From Clostridia bacterium (GTDB lineage: Bacteria > Bacillota > Clostridia > Christensenellales > Aristaeellaceae), in the NCBI GenBank assembly GCA_016297535.1, contig JAEDGL010000038.1:1-17794 (forward strand): a stretch of DNA of 17,794 nucleotides, written 5' to 3'. The position numbers and the translations under genes are program-made. The notes below the pieces were generated by a model. That model was not told the origin of the DNA. It made no database searches and was given only the letters and a program-made list of their open reading frames with translations. How positions within the stretch are numbered: position 1 is the stretch's first letter; the number at the start of each line of letters is the position of its first letter. This document shows, piece after piece, positions 1 to 6,470 of this stretch.

Positions 1-55
<55 letters not shown>

Positions 56-62
56 ATCAAAA

Positions 63-92
63 GCAACTGCTAATTTTGCAGTTGCTTTTTTT
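63..92 (+). terminator. Rho-independent terminator of the tRNA-Asn transcript
   Basis: GCAACTGC at 63-70 pairs perfectly with GCAGTTGC at 78-85 across a 7-base AT-rich loop, followed by a run of seven Ts. It begins 8 bases after the tRNA CCA end. The open frame of the next gene nominally extends back into this hairpin, which argues against those upstream start codons. Confidence 0.9.
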
Positions 93-159
93 ATGCTATC
101 CTTACGCTATGCCTGACGAAATACGGAGGATGGTTTACTTGCAGAAAGGTGGAGAGCCG

Positions 160-1125
160 GTGCACAATCAAGTGCTGCGGGATGAGGAATACCTTGCCCG
201 GTTGAAGGCCACGATAGAAACCCGGTATGGGATAACCCCCATTGAAATAACGCCTGCCAAGCGCGGGTATTACGGTGAAACCTGGAAGGTGAAAGGAACC
301 GCCGGCTGCTATTTTCTCAAAATGGACTATCTACCTTATCATCAGAAAAAGTTCCAGAACAGCCTGGCTGTGATCGATTATCTTTGCGAAAACGGAATTG
401 ATTTTGTTGGTCAAATCGTGAAAACCACGGATGGCAAGCTGTATGCTCCTTTTGAGACTGAGGTTATGGGGCTGTTTGACTGGGCGGAGGGCGAGAACGT
501 AGAGACCGACGCCACCAAGGTTCCGGAATATCAGATGCTGAGTAAAATCTATGCGCTGACAAATCCGGGATTTGACATTCCCGTCGCCACATTTTCCGAC
601 GATGCAGCCGTACAGTTTTTTCAACAGTGGGAAACGCCCAAGGGATTGCCCCAAACCCCGGCAAACCGCGCGATGCTTTCCGTCTTTGAGCGTTTTAAGG
701 ATGATCTGTTCCACTGTGCATCCCGGTTATCACAGTTTGCGCAGCGTTGCCGGGAAAGCGAAGGCCCTCTTTATCTGACAAACGGGGATGCGGGAGGGAA
801 CTTTTTTATCGCGAACGGACGCAATTATATTTTTGACTGGGATGAAGTGATGTACGCTCCCCTTGAGCGGGACGCCTGGGTGATGGGATGCTATGACTGG
901 GCGCGAAACCTGTTTAACAATACGCTACGGGGAAATGGCATTGCGTACAAGCCGCGGCCGGAACGGTTGGCATTCTATTGCTACCATATGTATTTCTTTT
1001 ATCTTGGGGAATTGATGATGGTTCATCCCATAAGCGATAAAAGCGAAAGAGCCAAAGATTATTTTGAGGACGGCTGGATCAAGAGCTGGATTGCGTTTGC
1101 AGATTCGATTGATCCATCTTTGTAA
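160..1125 (+). CDS. APH/choline-kinase-fold small-molecule phosphotransferase
   Basis: A 321-residue cytoplasmic protein with the aminoglycoside/choline kinase fold, which transfers phosphate from ATP to a small-molecule hydroxyl. Visible motifs are a probable ATP-binding lysine in YFLKMD (K54), the catalytic loop NGDAGGN (D210 as base, N214 as metal ligand) and the second metal site FDWDE (D226). A conserved-looking APLERDAW stretch follows. The closest resemblance is to spectinomycin-phosphotransferase-like and RdoA-type kinases, but the substrate cannot be read from sequence and resistance should not be assumed. The chosen start is GTG160, 7 bases after AGGTGG; TTG139, 9 bases after GGAGG at 125-129, is almost as good. 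ATG109 has no obvious ribosome binding site and ATG130 sits directly on one. Base composition is more AT-rich than the genes to the right. It stands alone after the tRNA terminator and shares a bidirectional terminator with the convergent MerR gene. Confidence 0.8.
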   Translation: MHNQVLRDEEYLARLKATIETRYGITPIEITPAKRGYYGETWKVKGTAGCYFLKMDYLPYHQKKFQNSLAVIDYLCENGIDFVGQIVKTTDGKLYAPFETEVMGLFDWAEGENVETDATKVPEYQMLSKIYALTNPGFDIPVATFSDDAAVQFFQQWETPKGLPQTPANRAMLSVFERFKDDLFHCASRLSQFAQRCRESEGPLYLTNGDAGGNFFIANGRNYIFDWDEVMYAPLERDAWVMGCYDWARNLFNNTLRGNGIAYKPRPERLAFYCYHMYFFYLGELMMVHPISDKSERAKDYFEDGWIKSWIAFADSIDPSL

Positions 1126-1162
1126 GGAAAAACGCGCCGGGGGGCCGATACAATCCACACAA

Positions 1163-1206
1163 AAAACCGAACCAGGTGTTTCCCGGGAAGCACCTGGTTC
1201 GGTTTT
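1163..1206. terminator. Bidirectional rho-independent terminator between convergent genes
   Basis: A 16-bp perfect stem (1163-1178 with 1191-1206) encloses a 12-base loop that itself contains the palindrome TTCCCGGGAA. The arms end in T runs on both strands: TTTT on the plus strand and six Ts on the minus strand. It lies between the stop of the phosphotransferase and the stop of the MerR gene and can serve both. Confidence 0.93.
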
Positions 1207-1231
1207 GAATCAAATTGACCCCAAAACGCCT

Positions 1232-2053
1232 TTACGAGGCCTTTTGAACGGGATAGCAGATCTCCGTTACATATTCATCCGGATTTTGCGTTTTGTGGGG
1301 GCTGATATGGTAGATGAAGAACATGGGTCCGTCAAAGGTATAGCCATTATCCGTTACCCAGGCGGCCACGGCGGCGTTTGCCTCGTCCGTCAGGGCGTAG
1401 GAGCCCCGCACAATGGTTGAAGCGACCGTGACCTGCGGCAGCGTACGGAAGCGGACATGCTCCGTATCGGGATAAGCGCCGCGAACGGTTTTCTGAACCT
1501 CCACATCCACGTCGGTTTCCTTGAAATCGGCATCGTGAAATACAGCGCAGCAGTAGCAGGGGTTGTCATCCACCAGCTTCAGGACTGCGGTTTCCTCCAT
1601 CAGCCGGTTCCAGAGGATTCCCTCCTGCTGATAGGAGGGAATCAGCATGCGCAGCGTAGCGGCATAGCGCTGGGGAAAGGTTTTGAGATTGACATCAAAT
1701 TTCATGGTTGTTACTTCCTTTCTCAGCCGTTTCAGGGCTGAATCCAGAAGCTGTAGCCGGTATGCGGTTTGACGGGAATCCTCCAGCAGCTCGGCCTGCC
1801 TGTGCAAAAGCAGGCGTTCCAGGCGCGCGCTGTCCTCGGGCTCGGATAGAATTTGTCCAATTTCCGCCAGTCCGATGCCCATCTCCCTCAAGGCGGTGAT
1901 TCGCCCTGCAATGGACAGCTGGCCGGCCTGGTAGTAGCGATAGCCGGAAATGGGATCGGTTTGCACAGGGTGGAGCAGACCGATTTCGTCGTAATGCCGC
2001 AGCATACGGATACTGACTCTGGATAGCTTTGAAAAATCGCCAATTTTCAGCAC
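1232..2053 (-). CDS. MerR-family transcriptional regulator with GyrI-like effector-binding domain (BmrR type)
   Basis: A 273-residue two-domain regulator. Residues 1-70 form the MerR winged helix-turn-helix (start LKIGDFSKLS, then RMLRHYDEIGLL and SGYRYY). A coiled-coil dimerisation helix covers about 72-115. A GyrI-like/AraC-E effector domain fills the C-terminal half, ending in ITEICYPV-like strand sequence (here VTEICYPV). Proteins of this type bind hydrophobic or cationic compounds and twist promoters with over-long spacers into an active form. The longer ATG start at 2068 overlaps a perfect GGAGGT, so translation most likely starts at GTG2053, 7 bases downstream of it. The gene has its own promoter with a 19-bp spacer, suggesting autoregulation. 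No obvious partner such as an efflux pump is in the window, so its main target is unknown. Confidence 0.9.
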   Translation of the reverse strand: MLKIGDFSKLSRVSIRMLRHYDEIGLLHPVQTDPISGYRYYQAGQLSIAGRITALREMGIGLAEIGQILSEPEDSARLERLLLHRQAELLEDSRQTAYRLQLLDSALKRLRKEVTTMKFDVNLKTFPQRYAATLRMLIPSYQQEGILWNRLMEETAVLKLVDDNPCYCCAVFHDADFKETDVDVEVQKTVRGAYPDTEHVRFRTLPQVTVASTIVRGSYALTDEANAAVAAWVTDNGYTFDGPMFFIYHISPHKTQNPDEYVTEICYPVQKAS

Positions 2054-2060
2054 TGGGGGT

Positions 2061-2066
2061 ACCTCC
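2061..2066 (-). promoter_or_regulatory. Ribosome binding site that fixes the MerR start
   Basis: On the minus strand this reads GGAGGT, a perfect anti-16S core, 7 bases before GTG at 2053-2051. It overlaps the ATG at 2068-2066, which would therefore be badly placed as a start. Confidence 0.8.
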
Positions 2067-2094
2067 ATGCAGGGGTGGTGTTGAGCTCGGAATC

Positions 2095-2125
2095 ATCATA
2101 AAACCTGACATTGTGAGAGAGTCAA
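2095..2125 (-). promoter_or_regulatory. MerR-type promoter with 19-bp spacer (probable autoregulated operator)
   Basis: On the minus strand the -35 box TTGACT (2125-2120) and -10 box TATGAT (2100-2095) are separated by 19 bases instead of 17. The spacer carries an imperfect dyad centred on ACA-A-TGT. Near-consensus boxes at 19-bp spacing with an internal dyad are the hallmark of promoters activated by MerR-family regulators. It lies about 40 bases upstream of the merR-like start, so autoregulation is inferred. Confidence 0.8.
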
Positions 2126-2180
2126 GAGGGTTTTTGCGTTTTTTCATGACGACGTGATTTGATGGCAATGATCAACCGAA

Positions 2181-2221
2181 AATCAAAACCGGCCGGAGTT
2201 CCGAACAGACTCCGGCCGGTT
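2181..2221 (-). terminator. Rho-independent terminator of the ZIP transporter gene
   Basis: A 13-bp GC-rich stem (2187-2199 with 2209-2221, core CCGGCCGGAGT) is followed on the minus strand by TTTTGATTTT. It starts 15 bases after the transporter stop codon. Confidence 0.9.
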
Positions 2222-2236
2222 GGGGTTGCATACGGT

Positions 2237-3109
2237 TCAGGCATAAATGATGAGCAAACCCGCAAGCATGCCCAAAATAACGAAAAATGCGGGCAGCTTG
2301 CTGTGATACATCAGGATGGCCTGCGGAAGGATTTCGCCAAACACCACGTACAGCATTGCGCCGCTGGCAAAGCCCAGGCTCATGGCCAGGCCAAGCGTGC
2401 CAACGTCGCCCAGCAGATAGCCCAGCAAAGCGCCAATAATGGTGGGCGCGCCGGACAGGGCCGTCATCAGAACCGCCTTCCATTTGGTCATGCCGCCGCT
2501 GATTAACGGCACGGAAACCGCCATGCCCTCTGGAATGTTGTGCAAACCGATAATCACGGCCAGCACAAGCGCCGCGCTGCCCATAACGCCCTTGTTGCTG
2601 GCATAGGACGCGCCAATGGTCATGCCCTCCGGCACATTGTGCAGCGCGATGGCGCAGGCCATGACCACGCCCGCGATGAACAGGGAAAAGCGGTTATCGT
2701 TCTTGGCCTGATGTTGCTCGAAGTGGTCGCTGTGGATGAGCTCGTTCAGGTCGTCCGCCGTTTTGGGATGGTTTTCATCAATGTGCGGAACCTCCGGATT
2801 GGTCTTGCGATCAATCAGATAGTTCAGCAGATAAATCACGGCAACGCCCAGCGCGATAGCGCCGGTTACCGTGGGGATGCCCACGCTGGTTGCAATCGCT
2901 TCCGTAATCAAATCAAAACAGACAACGCTGAGCATCACGCCGCCGGCGAAGCTCAGCAGCAGGCTGACGGTGCGGTTGGAATCTTTTTGCAGCATCGCGC
3001 CAACCAGGCCGCCCAGACCGGTTCCCCCTACGCCTGCAATGGCCGTAGTAATGAGCAATGTACCGATAACGTCCGTAAAGAATCCCTCGTTTCTGCTGGA
3101 TTGGGGCAA
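2237..3109 (-). CDS. ZIP-family divalent metal transporter
   Basis: About 290 residues with eight predicted membrane segments. These proteins move Zn2+ or related divalent metals into the cytoplasm across the inner membrane. The diagnostic metal-site motifs are present twice: HNVPEGMTIG in the fourth helix and LHNIPEGMAVSVP in the fifth. Between helices 3 and 4 lies a hydrophilic loop with several His, Asp and Glu residues, which is usual for the family. The open frame runs up to 3187, but a good promoter (-10 at 3139-3134) lies inside that extension, so a start upstream of it is unlikely. TTG3109, 8 bases after a GGGGGA stretch, is preferred; ATG3130 is the alternative and would sit at the transcription start. 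The gene is monocistronic, divergent from the fumarase genes, with its own terminator. Metal specificity is not readable. Confidence 0.92.
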   Translation of the reverse strand: MPQSSRNEGFFTDVIGTLLITTAIAGVGGTGLGGLVGAMLQKDSNRTVSLLLSFAGGVMLSVVCFDLITEAIATSVGIPTVTGAIALGVAVIYLLNYLIDRKTNPEVPHIDENHPKTADDLNELIHSDHFEQHQAKNDNRFSLFIAGVVMACAIALHNVPEGMTIGASYASNKGVMGSAALVLAVIIGLHNIPEGMAVSVPLISGGMTKWKAVLMTALSGAPTIIGALLGYLLGDVGTLGLAMSLGFASGAMLYVVFGEILPQAILMYHSKLPAFFVILGMLAGLLIIYA

Positions 3110-3133
3110 GCCAATTTCCCCCGACAGCATAGC

Positions 3134-3162
3134 ATCATAGCACATCGGAAACAGAAAAACAA
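3134..3162 (-). promoter_or_regulatory. Promoter of the ZIP transporter gene
   Basis: The minus strand reads TTGTTT (3162-3157), a 17-base spacer, then TATGAT (3139-3134). The -10 box matches 5 of 6 consensus positions and the -35 only 3 of 6. Its location decides against the far-upstream start codons of the open frame. Confidence 0.6.
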
Positions 3163-3216
3163 CGTTTTTGTCGCACTTTGTCACCACATGAAGAAAAGAT
3201 TTGTTTCTTCCCGCAG

Positions 3217-3245
3217 TTGCGAAACGCCGGCTTTTTTTTTATAAT
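3217..3245 (+). promoter_or_regulatory. Promoter of the fumarate hydratase operon
   Basis: TTGCGA (3217-3222), a 17-base spacer ending in a T run, and a perfect TATAAT (3240-3245). The start codon is 46 bases downstream of the -10 box, leaving a short leader with a GGAGG site. Confidence 0.8.
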
Positions 3246-3290
3246 AGAAAACAATCAACCCAAATCCGGCTTCATGGAGGCGAACGCTGC

Positions 3291-4136
3291 ATGAATATCA
3301 GAAACATCAAGGCGCAGCAGGTAACGGAATCGGTGCGCAGGCTGTGCATAAAGGCCAACTGCCACCTGACGCAGGATATCAGGGACCGCATTGCCGCCTG
3401 CCGCGCCTGCGAGCCCTTTGCGGTTGCGCAGGGCATTCTGGATCAAATCATCGAAAATGACCGCATTGCGGATGAAAACAATGTGCCTGTGTGTCAGGAT
3501 ACGGGCATGGCCTGCGTGTTTGTCGAGCTTGGACAGGATGTGCATGTGGAAGGCTCTCTGGAGGAAGCCATCCACGAGGGCGTGCGTCAGGGCTATACCG
3601 ACGGCTACCTGCGCAAGTCCGTTGTGCGCGATCCGCTGGATCGCGTCAATACCGGCGACAATACCCCCGCCATGATTGATTACACCATTGTGCCCGGTGA
3701 CCAGATCAAAATAACTGTTGCACCCAAGGGTTTTGGAAGCGAGAACATGAGCCAGATCAAAATGCTCAGGCCCTCCGACGGTTTGCAGGGCGTAAAGGAT
3801 TTTGTGCTTCGGGTGGTGGAGGAGGCGGGGCCCAACCCCTGCCCGCCCATCGTGGTAGGCGTGGGCCTGGGAGGCACGTTTGACAAGGCGGCCTCTCTGG
3901 CCAAGAAGGCGCTGCTGCGTCCCGTAAACAGCCCAAACCAGTCCCCCTTCTATGCCGCCCTGGAGGCGGAGCTTTTGCAAAGGATCAACCGGCTGGGCAT
4001 CGGCCCGCAGGGCTTTGGCGGAAAGACCACCGCGCTGGCGGTGAACATCGAAACCCTGCCCACCCATATTGCAGGACTGCCGGTTGCCGTAAATATCAAC
4101 TGTCATGTTACCCGACACCAGTCCGAGGTGATTTGA
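3291..4136 (+). CDS. fumA: Fumarate hydratase (class I, iron-sulfur), alpha subunit
   Basis: A 281-residue subunit carrying the [4Fe-4S] cluster domain of two-subunit class I fumarases, which interconvert fumarate and L-malate in the cytoplasm. Three cysteines in the expected family contexts can ligate the cluster: C68 in PVCQDTGM, C184 in NPCPPIVVGVG and C271 in NINCHVTRH. Other family blocks are GDNTPAMI and APKGFGSENMS. The ATG start is 10 bases after GGAGG at 3276-3280 and is the only start that fits the promoter. The beta subunit gene follows after a single base. Tartrate dehydratase (TtdA/TtdB) has the same architecture, so L-tartrate remains a possible substrate; fumarate is more likely in an anaerobe without other tartrate genes nearby. 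Confidence 0.93.
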   Translation: MNIRNIKAQQVTESVRRLCIKANCHLTQDIRDRIAACRACEPFAVAQGILDQIIENDRIADENNVPVCQDTGMACVFVELGQDVHVEGSLEEAIHEGVRQGYTDGYLRKSVVRDPLDRVNTGDNTPAMIDYTIVPGDQIKITVAPKGFGSENMSQIKMLRPSDGLQGVKDFVLRVVEEAGPNPCPPIVVGVGLGGTFDKAASLAKKALLRPVNSPNQSPFYAALEAELLQRINRLGIGPQGFGGKTTALAVNIETLPTHIAGLPVAVNINCHVTRHQSEVI

Positions 4137-4137
4137 G

Positions 4138-4710
4138 ATGATCAGAAAAATTGAAACGCCCTTTACCCGCGAGGACGCGCGCAGCCTGAAGGCGGGGGAC
4201 ACCTGCCTGATTACCGGCACGATCTACACCGCCCGCGACGCGGCGCACAAGCGCCTGTGCGAGCTGATTGCCCAGGGCAGGGAGCTGCCCATGGATATTC
4301 AAAATGCCATTCTTTATTTTGTCGGCCCCACTCCGGCCAGGCCCGGCCAGGTCATCGGCTCGGCGGGGCCCACGACCTCCTACCGCATGGACGCCTATTC
4401 CCCCGCGCTGATCGCCATGGGACAAACCGGCATGATCGGCAAGGGCAAGCGGGATGCCGGGGTGATTGCCGCCATGAAGGAATACGGCGCGGTGTACTTT
4501 GGAGCTACCGGCGGCTGCGGTGCGCTGCTGTCCCGCTGCATCCGCAAGGCCGAAATGGTGGCGTACGAGGATCTGGGTGCGGAGGCCATCCGCAGGCTGG
4601 AGGTAGAGGATTTTCCCGTAACCGTTATCATCGACAGCGAGGGCAACAACCTGTACGAGACCGGCCGTCAGGCCTATCTGAGCTCGCAGCAGGAGGAGCG
4701 CGCCTTATGA
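4138..4710 (+). CDS. fumB: Fumarate hydratase (class I), beta subunit
   Basis: A 190-residue C-terminal-type subunit that completes the active site of the class I fumarase encoded immediately upstream. Recognisable blocks are the swivelling-domain start GDTCLITGTIYTARDAAHKR, the substrate-binding AGPTTSYRMD (76-85), GMIGKGKR (98-105), ATGGCGALL (123-131) and FPVTVIIDSEGNNLY near the end. The ATG lies one base after the alpha-subunit stop, with GAGGTG at 4125-4130 inside the alpha gene, so the two are translationally coupled and probably made in equal amounts. The last 6 bases overlap the stop region of the convergent asparagine-synthase-like gene, and no terminator hairpin is visible between them. 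The symbol follows the common two-subunit naming and is not the E. coli FumB isozyme. Confidence 0.92.
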   Translation: MIRKIETPFTREDARSLKAGDTCLITGTIYTARDAAHKRLCELIAQGRELPMDIQNAILYFVGPTPARPGQVIGSAGPTTSYRMDAYSPALIAMGQTGMIGKGKRDAGVIAAMKEYGAVYFGATGGCGALLSRCIRKAEMVAYEDLGAEAIRRLEVEDFPVTVIIDSEGNNLYETGRQAYLSSQQEERAL

Positions 4711-6327
4711 CCGTACAACCGGAAAGCGAGAAAACACCTCTTTGAGCGCGGTGATGGCCGTAAGGGTGTACAGCCTCTGTTCGGGGCCAAGCGCCCAGTC
4801 GCTTTGCAGGATATCAAGCAGCTTTTCGGACAGGCCGGCCTTTCGCAGGCTGTCCATCCCCAGGCGGAATTCCTCGTCGCAGGCCTGCGACAGATGGGGA
4901 TGCACCCTGAGCCAATGATCGATGGGGTTCATATCCCGCCGGGTAGTGCCCGCAATGCGGCGCATCACACGGTCGGCGGCCTTGTTGAGAAGCTCCCTCG
5001 CGGGGGAAATATCGATCGGGCCGCAGAACATGGTGGTTGGATACTTGTTGGGCAGCATTTTTTTCATCCATTCACGGTACAGGTTGCGCCGGTAGAGCAG
5101 CTGCGGATCCAGCCCGGTTACAAACTGCACAACGTCCTCATCCATAAAGGGCGATACTGTTTCGCACCCGTCCAGAAACATCTGACTGAAATTCTGGCAG
5201 GCGCGAAGATGATTGCGGTACTCGCGCAGGCTGAAATGCGCCTGCGAACGCGCACCGTTCGCAATGCCCAGCCGGCTCAGAACGCGCTCGAGACGGCTGC
5301 CGCCTTCGCAGGTTATCAGATCCCCCATCAGCTCGCCGCCGCACAGGCCTACGTGCATAATGCCCATGCGGGTTTGATCCAGCAGGCGGGCAATGGTTCT
5401 GGCCCCGGTTGAGCCAATGCTGGACTGCTGGCATTCGTTGCAGGCCAGCGCATCGGACAGGCGGGTCATGAACACGGCGGCGTCCATGGGGTAAAACAGA
5501 TAATCCAGGTGATGGTCAAAGGCAATCTGCTGCGATACGGTGTTGTCGATGGAGTTTGCCTGCGAATAGTTGACGCAGGTGATATTGCGGTCGTACCCGC
5601 AGGCGATGGCCTTCAGCAGGCATGCGCGCGAATCCATGCCGCCGGAGAGCGCCATGAAATGCAGATAGCCATACTCGTTATTCTTTTGAAACTGCGCCTG
5701 CACGGCAGCGGTAAACAGCCTGTCAAAAACGCGGATGGCATCGTCCAGGGTTTGGGCGGTTTGTGCCTTTTCCGGCTGAATGGGAACAATCTCGGCCGTG
5801 CCGCGGGCTTCATCATATACAATGGCCTGATAGGAATCCAGATAGAAAACATCCGCAAGATAGGTTTGATCGCCGAAAAGCGCGCCGCTTTGGCACATGC
5901 TTTGCACCGCTGCTTCGCTGATGCAGGGCGTATACCCCTGCGACTCGCTCAGCAGACTCAGCAGATCGCAATAGCTGGACGCGTAGATCAGCTGCGAGTC
6001 GCGAAGACAGTAGTACATGGGGCGCCGGGAGAGCAGGTCGTTGGCAACAAGCACCTTATGCGCCTGTTTATCCCATATTACCAGATTGTACTGGCCCTTG
6101 AGATGGGCGGTCATGCATGCGCCGTACTGCTCGTAGAGCTGTTGCAGCAGATCAAAGCGCACGTTGCCGCCCTCGGGCCTGGGATGGTTTAGCAAAATGC
6201 CGTCGAAATGAATCAGATAACGATCTGTCTGCGCGCATACTTTTTCCTCAGGGAATTTTGTATTTCTTTGCGCATAATGGAAAACCGGGGCCTTGTTACC
6301 GGCGATGATACCGCTGATTCCCTTCAT
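4705..6327 (-). CDS. Asparagine-synthase-like ATP-dependent ligase with degenerate glutaminase domain
   Basis: A 540-residue protein with the two-domain layout of glutamine-dependent asparagine synthetase (AsnB). The C-terminal part has the ATP pyrophosphatase P-loop SGGMDS (228-233) and a later PFMDEDVV block, as in the synthetase domain. The N-terminal part aligns by pattern with the glutaminase domain (GQYNLVIWD, then a stretch like ANDLLSRRPMYY), but the sequence begins MKGISGII instead of MCGI. The essential nucleophilic cysteine is therefore replaced by lysine, and the NGEIYN-type block is also lost. Glutamine hydrolysis at that site is not expected; ammonia or another amine may be used, or a different amide formed. 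The ATG is 9 bases after GGAAGGAG, so the missing Cys is not a start-site error. It has a near-consensus promoter and is divergent from lysA. The true product is unknown. Confidence 0.8.
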   Translation of the reverse strand: MKGISGIIAGNKAPVFHYAQRNTKFPEEKVCAQTDRYLIHFDGILLNHPRPEGGNVRFDLLQQLYEQYGACMTAHLKGQYNLVIWDKQAHKVLVANDLLSRRPMYYCLRDSQLIYASSYCDLLSLLSESQGYTPCISEAAVQSMCQSGALFGDQTYLADVFYLDSYQAIVYDEARGTAEIVPIQPEKAQTAQTLDDAIRVFDRLFTAAVQAQFQKNNEYGYLHFMALSGGMDSRACLLKAIACGYDRNITCVNYSQANSIDNTVSQQIAFDHHLDYLFYPMDAAVFMTRLSDALACNECQQSSIGSTGARTIARLLDQTRMGIMHVGLCGGELMGDLITCEGGSRLERVLSRLGIANGARSQAHFSLREYRNHLRACQNFSQMFLDGCETVSPFMDEDVVQFVTGLDPQLLYRRNLYREWMKKMLPNKYPTTMFCGPIDISPARELLNKAADRVMRRIAGTTRRDMNPIDHWLRVHPHLSQACDEEFRLGMDSLRKAGLSEKLLDILQSDWALGPEQRLYTLTAITALKEVFSRFPVVRS

Positions 6328-6361
6328 TTGTGGCGCTCTCCTTCCGTTTGCGGCTCTACGG

Positions 6362-6391
6362 AGTATATCATGCGGCTTTTTATGCTGTCAA
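6362..6391 (-). promoter_or_regulatory. Promoter of the asparagine-synthase-like gene
   Basis: The minus strand reads a perfect TTGACA (6391-6386), an 18-base spacer, then TATACT (6367-6362; 5 of 6 consensus positions). The ATG is about 35 bases downstream of the -10 box. Confidence 0.85.
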
Positions 6392-6405
6392 CATCAGCAG
6401 GCGGA

Positions 6406-6435
6406 TTGCATCCTGTGCCGGGTTTGTGATAAAAT
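6406..6435 (+). promoter_or_regulatory. Probable promoter of lysA
   Basis: TTGCAT (6406-6411), an 18-base spacer, then TAAAAT (6430-6435), followed by a short leader with GGAGG at 6457-6461. The -10 box is good and the -35 box weak. It sits back to back with the promoter of the divergent gene, only 14 bases away. There is no room here for a lysine riboswitch. Confidence 0.55.
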
Positions 6436-6470
6436 AGTCGCATTCGCTCAAAACATGGAGGAATGTGGTT

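Noticed and set aside
3255..4220. Minus-strand frame opposite the fumarase alpha gene
   Set aside because: The plus-strand gene has all three cluster cysteines and a near-consensus promoter; the antisense translation has no family signature.
6328..6470. Possible lysine riboswitch or other leader RNA upstream of lysA
   Set aside because: Only about 140 bases separate the two divergent genes and both promoters are in them. The lysA leader after its promoter is about 30 bases, far too short for an L box.
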